NCBI GenBank assembly: GCA_015075625.1
Contig: JABTTZ010000002.1
Location: forward strand, 1,178,001-1,242,000
Direction: 5' to 3'
From: Anaerolineales bacterium
GTDB lineage: Bacteria; Chloroflexota; Anaerolineae; Aggregatilineales; UBA2796
DNA: 64,000 bases
Within the stretch, counting starts at the first letter, position 1. Each line of letters begins with the position of its first letter. The notes below the pieces were generated by a model. That model made no database searches, had not been told where the DNA came from, and worked only from the letters and a program-made list of their open reading frames with translations. Made by a program: the position numbers and the translations under genes. Below, piece by piece: positions 32,975-42,557 of the stretch.

Positions 32975-33460
32975 ATGACGAACAATGATCAACTGCACCC
33001 CCAAACCCCTGCGCCAGAGGTTGTCCTCTCCAATGACAAAGGCGAGCGCGTCTCCTTGAGCAATTACAAAGGGCAAAAAACGCTCATTGTCTTTTTTATG
33101 CGGGCGTTTAACTGTATGCAGTGTCGCCAATTTGTGAAGAAAATGGCAGAAAATGCGCCCCCCCTTGCTGCCAAGAATATTCAATCTATTGTCATTGGAC
33201 CCGGCACACGGCAAGAGGCAGAACGGCTTGTTCGGTCTTTGAACACACCGCCCGAACTCGTTGTCCTTCATGATACCGATGGTGAGGCGTACAACACCTT
33301 CTCGCTGGATAAGGCGTTCCTCTCCCTTGTTCAGAAAAGCGGGTTATTCCTCATTGACCAAGAAGGAATTTTGCAAAGCGCCATTATCACGGCGAACGCT
33401 AACCGCTGGATTTCTGGGCGAGCGTTGGAAGACCTGAAAAAAGAGCTTGCCAACACCTAG
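32975..33460 (+). CDS. Peroxiredoxin-like thioredoxin-fold protein
   Basis: A 161-residue AhpC/TSA-family protein. The fold starts APEVVLSNDKGERVSLSNYK; the active-site region is FFMRAFNCMQCRQFVKKM, so the usual CxxC pair Cys-Met-Gln-Cys replaces the TxxC of standard peroxiredoxins. LFLIDQEGILQSAIITAN is the later conserved strand. It probably reduces peroxides or disulfides in the cytoplasm; no signal peptide is visible. Regulation cannot be read. It lies alone, 232 bases after the subtilase (that gap holds hairpins only), and 15 bases before the glycosyltransferase gene. Confidence 0.75.
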   Translation: MTNNDQLHPQTPAPEVVLSNDKGERVSLSNYKGQKTLIVFFMRAFNCMQCRQFVKKMAENAPPLAAKNIQSIVIGPGTRQEAERLVRSLNTPPELVVLHDTDGEAYNTFSLDKAFLSLVQKSGLFLIDQEGILQSAIITANANRWISGRALEDLKKELANT

Positions 33461-33475
33461 CCGCTGTCACTGATC

Positions 33476-34717
33476 ATGCCGCCGCGCCGATCTATTGCCG
33501 TTGTCCATCCCTCCTTTGCCGAACGGGGGGGGGCGGAACAGTACCTGATCAATGGATTGACGGGGTTGGCGAGGCGTGGTCACCGGGTCGATCTCTACAC
33601 CGCCGCCTATGATCACGCCTACTTCCCCGATCCTTCGTCTCTCGGCGTTCGGCTGATCCTACTTGGCGGGCGCGGCTACCATCAGGGGTTCGTCGGGCTG
33701 CTGGCGATGCGCCGAACGCTGCGTGAGCGGCTCAGCGCCTATGACGCCGTGATCGCGGTGAATTTTCCCGCCCCGCTGTGGGTGGCGGCGCTCCCCCGTC
33801 GGGTGCGGGTGGTGTGGCTTTGCTTTGAGCCAAAGCGCAACCTGTATCCCGCCATTCTCTATGCTGATGCCCCCAATTTCGGCGCACACGGCTACCGCAC
33901 GGCGCATGATCCCCTCTATCAGGGGTGGTGGGGACGGCTGCGCCTGCTGCGCGATCCCCATGTTTTGCTGCCCTATGGGGTCCGTTCAGCGCTCCAACGC
34001 ACCCTTGATCAGCGGGCTGCCCGTCGCCCCGATGTGATCCTCACCCCAACACCCTACATGGCGGGGAAGATCAGAGCAATTTATGCACCGAAGGCGGCGG
34101 TGATTCCTATTTGGGCGGGAATGGACGCCCCGCCTTTAACAGTTTCAAAGAAGGCTCAGCCCGACGCATTGATCCTCATCCCCACCCGCCTTGAGCCGAT
34201 CAAAAATGTGATCACGGCGATCCGTGCCGTGAAGCAGCTTGCCGAGACGGGGGAGTTGGGCGGGTTTCGCGTGGTGATCCTCGGCACGGGGAGCGAGGAA
34301 GCCTTGCTGCGGGCGGAGGTCACCTCCTTAGGGTTGGGGGCGGCTGTCCAATTCAGCGGGTTCGTCTCGGACACTGAGCGCGACGACTGGTATGATCGGG
34401 CGGCGTTCGTCGTCTACCCACCGCTTGCCGAACCGTTTGGGATGCCCGTTGTCGAGGCGGGCTGGCGCGGGCGAGCGGTGATCGCGGCGGATCGGGGGGG
34501 GACGGCGGATGTGATCGTTGATGGCGTCACTGGACGGCTTGTCCCTATGACAGACGTTCAGGCGCTGGCGGGGGCGATCCGTGAATGGATCATCTCGCCC
34601 GATCTGCCAGAGCGCATGGGCGAAGCGGCACGGACACAGATTGCTGAACGATGTAATTTTCACACGTGGGTAACGCAGATTGAATCCGCTTTAAGTGACG
34701 GCGTACAACCTCACTAG
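33476..34717 (+). CDS. Glycosyltransferase family 4 protein
   Basis: A 413-residue GT-B-fold transferase. The N-terminal domain has the acceptor-side glycine loop HPSFAERGGAEQYLINGL; the C-terminal domain has ILIPTRLEPIKNVITAIRAV, VVILGTGSEEALL, VQFSGFVSDTERDDWY and the donor-binding E-x7-E type motif AEPFGMPVVEAGWRG. It moves a sugar from a nucleotide sugar to an envelope glycan or lipid; the sugar is unknown. It begins 15 bases after the peroxiredoxin-like gene. No other glycan genes adjoin on this strand, but an O-antigen-ligase-like gene lies 1 kb away on the other strand. Confidence 0.88.
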   Translation: MPPRRSIAVVHPSFAERGGAEQYLINGLTGLARRGHRVDLYTAAYDHAYFPDPSSLGVRLILLGGRGYHQGFVGLLAMRRTLRERLSAYDAVIAVNFPAPLWVAALPRRVRVVWLCFEPKRNLYPAILYADAPNFGAHGYRTAHDPLYQGWWGRLRLLRDPHVLLPYGVRSALQRTLDQRAARRPDVILTPTPYMAGKIRAIYAPKAAVIPIWAGMDAPPLTVSKKAQPDALILIPTRLEPIKNVITAIRAVKQLAETGELGGFRVVILGTGSEEALLRAEVTSLGLGAAVQFSGFVSDTERDDWYDRAAFVVYPPLAEPFGMPVVEAGWRGRAVIAADRGGTADVIVDGVTGRLVPMTDVQALAGAIREWIISPDLPERMGEAARTQIAERCNFHTWVTQIESALSDGVQPH

Positions 34718-34739
34718 ATTCTATGGCGATGGGGTTTCT

Positions 34740-34789
34740 AAGCCCCGAAAGGGTGGTCAATCTTAGCCCGCTGCTTTAGCGGCGGGCGC
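34740..34789 (-). repeat. Two-hairpin intergenic repeat (copy d)
   Basis: AAGCCCCGAAAGGGTGGTCAAT then TTAGCCCGCTGCTTTAGCGGC. It lies between the convergent 3' ends of the glycosyltransferase and permease genes, where it may stop both transcripts. Confidence 0.7.
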
Positions 34790-34812
34790 ACACGAGCGCA
34801 TACCCTGCGCCC

Positions 34813-35748
34813 CTACTCCACCACAGACCCTCTAAGGCGCGGGTCGGCTAAGAGGGCGATACCCTCGGCAGCCATCCCCGCAATCCCATAAACGATAGCG
34901 CTCAAAACGACCACCCCGCCGACAACGGGCATGTCCTGATCGTTCACCGCGCCGAGCAACACTTGCCCAATGCCCGGACGAACGAAAATCATCTCAGTGA
35001 CGACGGCGCCGCCGATCAAAAACCCCCATTGGAGTGCGGCAGCAGAAGCAATCAGCCCGATTGCCATGCGGAACATATGCCGCCGCCGGATTATTCCTTC
35101 GCCCAAGCCTTTGCCCCGCGCCGTCATGACGAACGTCGCCAGGCGCATCTCGCGCAGTGCCGCCGCTGTGATCTGGGCAATGCCCCCCGCGCCCGCAACG
35201 CCCAAGACCAAACTCGGCAGAATCAGAAAACGGAGATCAGAGCCGTTCCCCGTTGAAGGCAGCCAGCGCAATCGGACGGCGATCCAGTAAATGGCAAGCG
35301 TCCCCGACCAATAGACGGGCGTCGCCAGCGCAAGGATGGCGGCGAGGGATGCCCCCCAACGCACCGCCCGCCGTTCGGAGAGCGCCGCCGCCATGCCGAG
35401 GCTGATCCCCACCGTCAGGGTGACGAGCAGTGCCGCACCCGCCAAGAGGAGGGTCGCTCCCAATGGTTCGCGCAGCATATCCAACACCGGACGCCCCGTG
35501 ATCAGCGAGATACCCAGATCACCCCGCGCTAGATTCGCCACCAAACGGAGGTATTGAACAAGGGGCGGATCAGCTAAACCGAGCGCCTGCCGTCGCGCCT
35601 CAATTTGGTTGGCGGTTGCCCCGCTGGCGGCAAGGCGTGCCGTGATCGCATCGCTGGGGATAAGGCAAGAGAGAAGGAAGGCGAAGGTTGCCGCTAACCA
35701 AACTGTCACCAGCAGCCGAGCAAGGCGGCGCAGAAGAAAAGACAGCAT
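34813..35748 (-). CDS. Orphan DppB/OppB-type ABC permease
   Basis: A 311-residue membrane permease of the peptide/nickel transporter type, with the family start MLSFLLRRLARLLVTVWLAA, then FLLSCLIPSDAITARL (in place of the OppB 'vPGDP' region), QALGLADPPLVQYLRLVANL and GDLGISLITGRPV. About six spans follow. The EAA-type loop is LATFVMTARGKGLGEGIIRR. The end is LLADPRLRG, as in DppB. It is not part of the opp operon at 25511. No partner permease, ATPase or binding protein lies next to it, so the partner must be elsewhere or the gene is a relic. ATG 35748 is chosen because the in-frame extension to 35865 lacks family sequence. It lies 38 bases after the ligase gene. Confidence 0.85.
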   Translation of the reverse strand: MLSFLLRRLARLLVTVWLAATFAFLLSCLIPSDAITARLAASGATANQIEARRQALGLADPPLVQYLRLVANLARGDLGISLITGRPVLDMLREPLGATLLLAGAALLVTLTVGISLGMAAALSERRAVRWGASLAAILALATPVYWSGTLAIYWIAVRLRWLPSTGNGSDLRFLILPSLVLGVAGAGGIAQITAAALREMRLATFVMTARGKGLGEGIIRRRHMFRMAIGLIASAAALQWGFLIGGAVVTEMIFVRPGIGQVLLGAVNDQDMPVVGGVVVLSAIVYGIAGMAAEGIALLADPRLRGSVVE

Positions 35749-35786
35749 AGCCCGTTTTCCCGCCGTAAATGTGTTGTAGGCGTATC

Positions 35787-37115
35787 CTAATAAGTCGGCG
35801 TCGTGGGGGGATGCTTCCTTCCAGCGTGTCCTTGCTGCGTTGTCTGTATCCCCATCAGCCCCCACGCTAAGAATACCATCGGAAGAATGGCGTGTGGGTA
35901 GTGATCGATCAGCCCAATGGCAAGCAGTGCCGCCGCCCCCGCCGCCACACCAATGGCATAGGGGTCACGCGCCCGCTGCCAGCCCGCCCATCCCCCGCTG
36001 ATGACAGCCCCTCCCCACAACCCTAACCCGATTAGCCCTAACTCAGCGGCGATGAGTAAGGGGACGTTGTGGACGTTTTGCGCTTGGAGGGTGCGGTAGG
36101 GCGAACGAAGCAGCCAATCGCGTGCCTCCCAGGGGAACGCCCCCACACCCACACCTTGCAGCGGCTTTTGGGCAATCAGATCGGCGGCAATCTCAATGAA
36201 AATACGGCGATCTGTCGTAGAGCGCAGTTCTGTCGTTTCCCCGCCAACACCCGCCCGCGCCAAGAGAAAGGGGGTGTACCCGACGACAAAGAGAAGTCCC
36301 ACCACGCCAAGAGCGCCGCCCGCAAGGGCAAGCCGCCGCGTAGCAAGGCGTGGCGCACCCCGCCGCCGCATGGCAAGGCAGATGAGCGCCATCCCACCGA
36401 GGAACGCCACCCACGCCCCCCGACTAAAGGTGAGGCACAGCGCCCCAAAGACGACCCCTGCGCACAGCACGCGGACGATTCCCCACCAGCGGGGAAGGGC
36501 GGGCGATTCCCCGCCGTACAGCCACGCCGTCATTGCCAAAAGCCCCACCGTTAGGTAGCCAGCAATCACGTTGGGATGGATCGTCAGCCCATAGGGGCGC
36601 AGCCAAACCGCCCCTCCCGCCCGAAGGATGCTCATCCCTTTGAAGCCGCTGCGCAGTTCAAATTCCCCGAAAAGGGTCAGCCCTACGGGGTGCTGAAGAA
36701 GCGCCTGAGCGATCACGATCACGGCTTGAAAGAGCGCTCCGGCAATGAGAACATGCGCCGCCCGACGCGGCGGGTAGGGGGCGCAGGCGGCAACAACGGC
36801 AAACAGAAAGACCAGCAAAAACTGCCCGCCCGCTGTGGCGCTTTGGGTGGGATAGCGCGACCATGTTGGGGAGAACATCCCCCACAGGGCAAACATCCCC
36901 AGAAAAAGAAGCATAATCCCTTTCCCGCCGCCAATGGAGGCGGAAAATCCGGGGAAGCCCGCCCCCCCCCACGCAAGCAAGGCGGCGAAGACAAGAAAGG
37001 TGATTAGAAAACCGAGGTAATAGGGTTGGCGCGGCAGTTCTGGCGGGCGCAGCCACCAGCCGGCAAGGAGAAGAACAGCATCCAGCGCGAAAAACAATCC
37101 GCGTTGGGCGATCAC
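35787..37115 (-). CDS. O-antigen-ligase-like polytopic membrane protein (Wzy/WaaL family)
   Basis: A 442-residue protein with about ten to twelve membrane spans. The large outside loop between the later spans holds ELRSTTDRRIFIEIAADLIA, then QKPLQGVGVGAFPWEARDWL and QNVHNVPLLIAAELGLIGLG, the Arg-rich and His-containing signature of the O-antigen ligase/polymerase family, so it probably links or polymerises glycans outside the membrane. Start is GTG at 37115, overlapping the regulator stop (GTGA), which suggests strict coupling to the two-component genes. Substrate unknown; no glycan operon is close on this strand, but a GT4 gene is 1 kb away. Confidence 0.8.
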   Translation of the reverse strand: MIAQRGLFFALDAVLLLAGWWLRPPELPRQPYYLGFLITFLVFAALLAWGGAGFPGFSASIGGGKGIMLLFLGMFALWGMFSPTWSRYPTQSATAGGQFLLVFLFAVVAACAPYPPRRAAHVLIAGALFQAVIVIAQALLQHPVGLTLFGEFELRSGFKGMSILRAGGAVWLRPYGLTIHPNVIAGYLTVGLLAMTAWLYGGESPALPRWWGIVRVLCAGVVFGALCLTFSRGAWVAFLGGMALICLAMRRRGAPRLATRRLALAGGALGVVGLLFVVGYTPFLLARAGVGGETTELRSTTDRRIFIEIAADLIAQKPLQGVGVGAFPWEARDWLLRSPYRTLQAQNVHNVPLLIAAELGLIGLGLWGGAVISGGWAGWQRARDPYAIGVAAGAAALLAIGLIDHYPHAILPMVFLAWGLMGIQTTQQGHAGRKHPPTTPTY

Positions 37116-37501
37116 ACCCCACCTAGCAAGACGCGCCGCACCTCGCCAACGAAGGCTGTCATATCAAGCGGCTTAGAAAAGTAGCCAGCAAAGCCAGATC
37201 GCAGCGCTTTTAATGCCAGATCGGGGGCGTGAAACCCCGTCACGGCAAAACAGGGGATGTCTTTCGTGGTGGGATCGTGCTGAAGGCGATTAAACAGAGT
37301 CCAACCATCCATACCCGGCAGGGCAAGATCGAGAATGACAACACGGTAGGTATGTTCGCTGAGGCGCTCAAGGGCTTCTTCGGCGGAATGGGCAAACGAT
37401 GCCTCAAGGTGGTGGTGACGAAGGATGCGCCTAATGACCTCTTGCCCGTCAGCATCGTCCTCTACGATCAAGATTTGGGGATGGCGAGATGGTTCTGTCA
37501 T
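37112..37501 (-). CDS. Single-domain response regulator
   Basis: A 129-residue receiver: ILIVEDDADGQEV, phosphoacceptor Asp in VVILDLALPGMDGW near residue 57, Thr in FAVTGF, and Lys in GYFSKPLD. No output domain. The gene overlaps the upstream receiver by 4 bases and the downstream ligase gene by 4 bases, so all are made from one message. It is likely one of two receivers served by the Cache kinase encoded upstream. Confidence 0.88.
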   Translation of the reverse strand: MTEPSRHPQILIVEDDADGQEVIRRILRHHHLEASFAHSAEEALERLSEHTYRVVILDLALPGMDGWTLFNRLQHDPTTKDIPCFAVTGFHAPDLALKALRSGFAGYFSKPLDMTAFVGEVRRVLLGGV

Positions 37502-37947
37502 GGTGTACCACTTTCTGTCCGCAGCATATCAAAGCCGGGAATATCAATCAATAAATTCAAAAGCTCACCCATAAAGGTTGCCGCCGTGAGCGGTTTGGTC
37601 AGGTAATTATGAAAGCCAGCGGCAATCGCCCGCGTCCGATCTTCTAGAAGGGCATGAGCTGTCAGGGCGATCACTGGAATATCGCGTAGGGTGTCATCCA
37701 TTTTGAGGATGGTAATCACCCCCCACCCATCCAGTTCCGGCATAGAGAGATCGCAAATCACAAAACGAGGACGCACCTCACGAATACGCTCAATGCCTTC
37801 CATCCCATTTTGAGCAGTGGTCACTGCTGAGCCGTAATAGCGCAAGATGCGCGTTGCCACTTCAAGGCTATCCGGTTCATCATCAATGACAACGACCTTC
37901 CACCCCATAAGCACTGTTTTTGAAATCGCCATCCTGGTTTTCCCCAT
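37498..37947 (-). CDS. Single-domain response regulator
   Basis: A 149-residue receiver with a short N-terminal extension: VVVIDDEPDSLEVA, phosphoacceptor Asp in FVICDLSMPELDGWG, Thr in IALTAHALL, and Lys in NYLTKPLTA. No output domain. Two in-frame ATG codons (37947, 37932) are possible; the longer is given, and GGGGAAAACCAGG precedes the second. It follows the Cache kinase gene by 38 bases and overlaps the next receiver by 4. Confidence 0.87.
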   Translation of the reverse strand: MGKTRMAISKTVLMGWKVVVIDDEPDSLEVATRILRYYGSAVTTAQNGMEGIERIREVRPRFVICDLSMPELDGWGVITILKMDDTLRDIPVIALTAHALLEDRTRAIAAGFHNYLTKPLTAATFMGELLNLLIDIPGFDMLRTESGTP

Positions 37948-37985
37948 CCATTTTTAGACGCATACCTGTACCACCAGCAGCGGGA

Positions 37986-39830
37986 TTACGTGGCTGCTGT
38001 CTTTTCCAACTGGGTAGGTGTGGCAGGCTTTAAGGGAAGGGTTACAGTGAAGATGCTGCCTACTCCTATCGCGCTGTGAAGGGTGATTGTCCCTCCCAAC
38101 AATTTAGTCAACCGCTGACAGATCGCTAACCCCAAGCCCGTACCGCCAAACTGCCGGCGGGTAGAACCATCAACCTGCCGAAATTCTTCAAAAATAATGG
38201 TGTGGGCGTGCGGTGGAATTCCGATCCCTGTATCTTCCACTTGGATCATAAATTGATCCGTCCCAAGATGATTTATTCTGAGGGTGACTTTCCCCTCTTT
38301 GGTGAATTTGATCGCGTTGGAGAGCAAGTTGCGGGCGATTTTTGTTAGGTGTTCGCCATCGGAAAGAATCATATCAGGGAGGGTTGGATCGAGGAACACC
38401 TCAAGTGCCAGATGCTTGTCTTTAGCAAGGATTTCATGCTGGGTCACCCAGATATCGACCAGTGCCGAAAGGGACTGTGGACTTTCGATCATATCCATCC
38501 GTCCTGCCTCAATGCGGGAGAGATCAAGAAAATCGCTGATCATTTCTCGGAGTGAGGCAGCGTTCACACCGACCCGTGTGATCATGTGTCGGGCATCGTC
38601 GTCCATCTCGCCGCCCATCCCTTCAAGGAGAATACTGGTGAAGCCTAAAATCGCGTTTAGGGGTGTCCGAAATTCATGGGACATGGTGGAGACGAATTCC
38701 GCCTTCAGACGGGAGCTTTCATCGGCTTTGTTGCGTGCATAAATCAATTGTTCAGTGCGCATCTGCAAGCGCTCTGCCATGCTGTTGAGGATATTCGCCA
38801 GCAGCCCAATCTCATTTTGCTGCGGATTTGAAAGGGTAATCCGCGTATCAAGGCTTTCTTCGCGGAATTTCTCCACACCCTTGCGCAGTTCGCGTAGGGG
38901 GCGGACGATGCTGGTTTCGGTAAAGCGGTGATGCCGCACAAGGAGTGTCCCCACAACGACAAAGCCGATCAAATACAGGATCGTCGTCCCCAACGAACTT
39001 TGAATCGCCATCCCTAATGGCTGCTCCACAATGACATACCAGGGAACGGTTTTCATACGAGCAGCATAAGCAAGGGCTAATTCACCCTCAAAGCCCTGAA
39101 TCAGATTAAAAGCACGGGGTATCCCTAACTCTTGAGGGGTCTGCCCGATGCGGTCAGCCACATTGACCCCTTCCAAGACGAGCTCAATATCACGGTAAAT
39201 GAGGAGTCGCCCATCGCCTTGTGCCACATAGCCCAACCGGTTATCCACCTCGCGGATGCTGGCGACGTTGCTCCACAACCCTGTAATATCGATGCGGGCG
39301 ATCAGCGCCGCATAAATTTTGTCGTCTTCGTTGTCAATAGGGACAACAATATCGACCATTGGGGCGCCGAGATCAGTGTAAACACCACTGACATAGGTCT
39401 GCCGCTTTTGGATGGTCTCTTTCCATGGGATGGGGATGCGGACGTTCACCTGTCCGCGCCCGCTGCGGCGGCGGTCTGCCACCACCGTCCCATTGAGGTT
39501 GGCAATGCGCAGCGAGGTGATCACCGGAATACGAATGATCGTATCGCGCAGTGCCAAATCCACCGCCGGAGCAACCACCAACCCATCGCTGACCGCCTTC
39601 AGGTCACCATCCACCCGTGCCAAAAATTCATCAAACTCGGCGACCACTGTCCGCGAGAGGTTAATCACATTGGCATGGGCGTTCAGAAATTTGGAGATCG
39701 TGTCTGTGATGATCCCCAAGATCAACGCCAAAATTGCCACAATGGTGATCAGCCGCGCACGACTGGAAAGCTGTTCCGCCAGTCGTGTTTGTAAGCCCTC
39801 TTGGGGAGGTAATGTGGGTTGGGTCTTCAT
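37986..39830 (-). CDS. Cache-domain histidine kinase
   Basis: A 614-residue sensor kinase. Span 1 (LITIVAILALILGIITDTIS) and span 2 near 285-305 (IQSSLGTTILYLIGFVVVGTLLV) enclose a ~240-residue outside dCache-like domain (AFNLIQGFEGELALAYAAR, APMVDIVVPIDNEDDKIYAA). A HAMP region with ETSIVRPLRELRKGVEKF follows. HisKA has His385 in STMSHEFRTPLNAILGF; the ATPase domain has IARNLLSNAIKFTKEG, VEDTGIGIPPHA and GGTGLGLAICQRLTKLL. It detects a small outside ligand and signals to the two receivers directly downstream, with which it forms an operon. Confidence 0.93.
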   Translation of the reverse strand: MKTQPTLPPQEGLQTRLAEQLSSRARLITIVAILALILGIITDTISKFLNAHANVINLSRTVVAEFDEFLARVDGDLKAVSDGLVVAPAVDLALRDTIIRIPVITSLRIANLNGTVVADRRRSGRGQVNVRIPIPWKETIQKRQTYVSGVYTDLGAPMVDIVVPIDNEDDKIYAALIARIDITGLWSNVASIREVDNRLGYVAQGDGRLLIYRDIELVLEGVNVADRIGQTPQELGIPRAFNLIQGFEGELALAYAARMKTVPWYVIVEQPLGMAIQSSLGTTILYLIGFVVVGTLLVRHHRFTETSIVRPLRELRKGVEKFREESLDTRITLSNPQQNEIGLLANILNSMAERLQMRTEQLIYARNKADESSRLKAEFVSTMSHEFRTPLNAILGFTSILLEGMGGEMDDDARHMITRVGVNAASLREMISDFLDLSRIEAGRMDMIESPQSLSALVDIWVTQHEILAKDKHLALEVFLDPTLPDMILSDGEHLTKIARNLLSNAIKFTKEGKVTLRINHLGTDQFMIQVEDTGIGIPPHAHTIIFEEFRQVDGSTRRQFGGTGLGLAICQRLTKLLGGTITLHSAIGVGSIFTVTLPLKPATPTQLEKTAAT

Positions 39831-39869
39831 GCCCCTACTATAACATAAAAGTCGTCGTCATATTACCAA

Positions 39870-40586
39870 TCAGCCTCGCCCCGCCCGCACCGAAAGAATT
39901 TGTCCATCCACCAGAGTGAACACGCGCTCCATTTGTTCGGCAATGCTTGGATCATGGGTGACGACCACAACCGTAGTCCCCATCTGCTTTTGAATATCTG
40001 CCAATGCCTGAAGGACAACCCCCCCTGCCTCGCTATCAAGGTTGCCGGTCGGTTCATCGGCAAGCAGCAGCGGGGGGTTGTTTGCCAGCGCACGGGCAAT
40101 GGCAACGCGCTGCTGCTGCCCGCCGGAAAGCTGTGCCGGGCGGTGGCGAAGGCGATCCCCCAAGCCAAGCTGCCCCAAAAGGTCTTTTGCCCGTTTGCGC
40201 GGGTTAAACTGCCGCCGGCGGGCAAATTCCAATGGGAGCATCACGTTTTCTAGCGCAGTGAGCGTTGGGACGAGGTTGAAAAACTGAAAGACGAACCCAA
40301 TTTTTTCATTGCGGATTTCCGTCAGCCGCCCCTCGGAAAGACGGGAAATATCAACCCCATCAATCTCAATCATCCCCTTTGTTGGTGAATCCAACCCGCC
40401 CAACAGACCAAGTAGAGTCGATTTTCCGCTGCCAGAGGGTCCGATGATGCTCACCCGTTCGCCGCGATGGATGTCGAGGGTGACTCCGCGCACGGCGTGG
40501 ATCACTTCCGCCCCAAGCGAGAGGTCTTTCGTCAGATCACGGGCGCGAAGGATGGCTGTTGGGCGGCTGCCGTTTTGGGTTGTCAT
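39870..40586 (-). CDS. LolD/MacB-type ABC transporter ATPase
   Basis: A 238-residue ABC ATPase: Walker [22 protein letters not shown]-loop [20 protein letters not shown], signature [15 protein letters not shown], Walker [15 protein letters not shown], His switch [11 protein letters not shown]. This type pairs with MacB/FtsX-like permeases that act on lipoproteins or small molecules at the outer face. No such permease is in the window. It lies 97 bases downstream of the cytochrome gene and 39 bases from the Cache kinase on the same strand, so it may belong to either transcript. Confidence 0.85.
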   Translation of the reverse strand: MTTQNGSRPTAILRARDLTKDLSLGAEVIHAVRGVTLDIHRGERVSIIGPSGSGKSTLLGLLGGLDSPTKGMIEIDGVDISRLSEGRLTEIRNEKIGFVFQFFNLVPTLTALENVMLPLEFARRRQFNPRKRAKDLLGQLGLGDRLRHRPAQLSGGQQQRVAIARALANNPPLLLADEPTGNLDSEAGGVVLQALADIQKQMGTTVVVVTHDPSIAEQMERVFTLVDGQILSVRAGRG

Positions 40587-40682
40587 AGAATCGTATTACT
40601 TTCTGTTTGCTGGTAATGGGCGTAGGGCGTTAAGGTGAAATACGCGCTAAGGCGTCTTTCGTTTCAACGGCTCACAAGAGAA

Positions 40683-42557
40683 TCAGGACTTATCCCTAGC
40701 CTCAAGCGCCGCCCGCCGCGATTCGTAGTCCTCGTCGCTGAGCCGCCCTGTCGCCCGCAGCCGTTCCAATGCTGCCAATGCCGCCGCCACTTGCCCGCTG
40801 TGATCGACGCTTTCGGTGATTTGATCGCGGCGGTTCATCAGCAAAATGATCCCCGCAGTCCCCCCCAAAAGAAACGCCATGAGGGTGATCACGATGGCAA
40901 GGACGGGGCGCTGGTCGTTGGTCTCCCCTCGTATGACGACGAAACTGAGCGTTCCGCCGCCGCTGATTGGCTCTCGAAGATCGTAGCGATCATACACCCC
41001 TGTATTCAGAGCGATGGGCGTTCCGGCAAGGAAACGCGGATCGCGAATCGCCGCCCGACCCTCGCCGGGGACATTCACCCCCAGTTCCGCCAGACGGTAG
41101 GGGATGGGCATATCAAGCGCCACCTCAGCGCCGGTCTCCAGCAAAAATTGAAATTGAAGCGTCGCGGCGACGCCCATCGGCAGCGTAGTGGTGCTGAGAA
41201 TGGCAGGCGAATCACCACCAACAAGGGTGAATTGTTCCGCCTGATCCGCGCTTAGGTTGACTCCCGTTGCCTCACGTGGGAGCGGCAGCCGAAAGGTGAT
41301 CGCCCGCCCATCCGCACCCCGTTCGCGGCTCTGGTAAAGGCGATCCCCCACCGTCCGATAGCGCAGGGCAACCTCCACCAGCGCCCGATCCCCTCCGATA
41401 AAATCAATGAACAGACGGGCGATCTCAATCTCTACCACGGCGGGATCGTCCGTCAGATCATAGAGGGGGAGAACTAGATCAAGGCTATCGCCACTGGGCG
41501 GGGCGGGACGGGGCGTCCCAATTTGGGTGATGCCGTTGTATGCCGCCGAGACAACGTAAATGTAGCCGCCCTGACGGGGGACGTTGGGGAAGCTGAAGGC
41601 GCCCGCTGCATCGCTTTTCCTCTCAAGGCGGGTCACCGCCTGAAAGCCCTGCTCCGTTGGGGTGATCACTTCCAACTGGAGGGGCAGCCCTTCACCCAAG
41701 CTCAGCGCTGCCCCGGCTGTCCCCGCCGTGATTTTCCCGCGCACCGTGAGCGACGCATCGGAGAATGGCGGCGCGGTGGGCGCGGCAGTGGGCGGGGGCA
41801 GACTGACATCTTCGGTGGCGGCGGGGAGCGGTAGGCTTTCGGCGCTTCCCCCGCCAATGACCTCCACATGATCCCAGGCGAGGGAGCGCGTGTAGGCAGC
41901 CACCGCCCATCGCTGATCCTCGCTGAGGGTGTCGCTGAAGGCGTGACCTTCAACGCCGCTGATCCCCACCGTGATGCGCCGGAAAAGCGCCGTATCGCTC
42001 AGTGTAATCAGCGTTGCCGCGTCGCTGAAATCGGGCATTGTCTTGCCGGAAGCGGCTTTCCCCCCTGCGCCATGACATGCCGCGCACGTTTGCGCCCATA
42101 CCGCCGCCCCCGTCTGGAGCATCGTCGCCTTGTATTGAAGGGCATAAGCATAGTTCGTCACCTCCCAACGAGCTTGCTCATCCAGCCGTCCGTTCCAGGC
42201 GGGCATCAGACACTCGCGTGTGCCGTTGTTTCCGTTCGTAGTCATGGCAAACCACGCCAAAATCGTTTTACTGCGGTTGGCGGTAGGGTCGGCAAGGCGC
42301 GGCATAGGGCAAGTGAACGCCCCCGCCGTAAGCCCATCACCCAAGCCCGCCACCCCATGACACGCTGCGCAGCCCTGCTCCCCGCCAAAAATTGCCGCCG
42401 CCCGCGCTAAATCAATGCGTCCGCTAGGGCGTCCCACATCGGGGGGGGGCGTCGGGGTGATGGTGGGGAGCGGCGCGGTGACGACGATAGGCGGCTCGTT
42501 TGCCAGCCCGCAGGACGTAAGAAGAAGGGCGAGAAGAATGCCCCAAAGACGCCTCAC
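40683..42557 (-). CDS. Di-haem c-type cytochrome lipoprotein with C-terminal SHOCT-like part
   Basis: A 624-residue lipoprotein. Signal ends in lipobox LLLTSCG (Cys ~16), then a Thr/Pro linker. Two c-type haem sites follow: GCAACHGVAGLGDG near residue 62 and CAACHGAGGKAASGKTMPD near residue 155, each with later Met residues as possible ligands. Then comes a carboxypeptidase-regulatory-like beta region (LTVRGKITAGTAGAALSLGE to AAGAFSFPNVPRQGGYIYVV), a large beta domain, one membrane span (VLAIVITLMAFLLGGTAGII) and a SHOCT-like ALERLRATGRLSDEDYESRR tail. So it is anchored at both ends with haems outside. It may carry electrons to or from the globin-bearing partner encoded just before it, which overlaps by 4 bases. 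Confidence 0.8.
   Translation of the reverse strand: MRRLWGILLALLLTSCGLANEPPIVVTAPLPTITPTPPPDVGRPSGRIDLARAAAIFGGEQGCAACHGVAGLGDGLTAGAFTCPMPRLADPTANRSKTILAWFAMTTNGNNGTRECLMPAWNGRLDEQARWEVTNYAYALQYKATMLQTGAAVWAQTCAACHGAGGKAASGKTMPDFSDAATLITLSDTALFRRITVGISGVEGHAFSDTLSEDQRWAVAAYTRSLAWDHVEVIGGGSAESLPLPAATEDVSLPPPTAAPTAPPFSDASLTVRGKITAGTAGAALSLGEGLPLQLEVITPTEQGFQAVTRLERKSDAAGAFSFPNVPRQGGYIYVVSAAYNGITQIGTPRPAPPSGDSLDLVLPLYDLTDDPAVVEIEIARLFIDFIGGDRALVEVALRYRTVGDRLYQSRERGADGRAITFRLPLPREATGVNLSADQAEQFTLVGGDSPAILSTTTLPMGVAATLQFQFLLETGAEVALDMPIPYRLAELGVNVPGEGRAAIRDPRFLAGTPIALNTGVYDRYDLREPISGGGTLSFVVIRGETNDQRPVLAIVITLMAFLLGGTAGIILLMNRRDQITESVDHSGQVAAALAALERLRATGRLSDEDYESRRAALEARDKS

Noticed and set aside
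34813-35748. The orphan permease as part of the opp operon at 25511
   Set aside because: It is on the opposite strand, more than 4 kb away, and the opp operon already has its own OppB.
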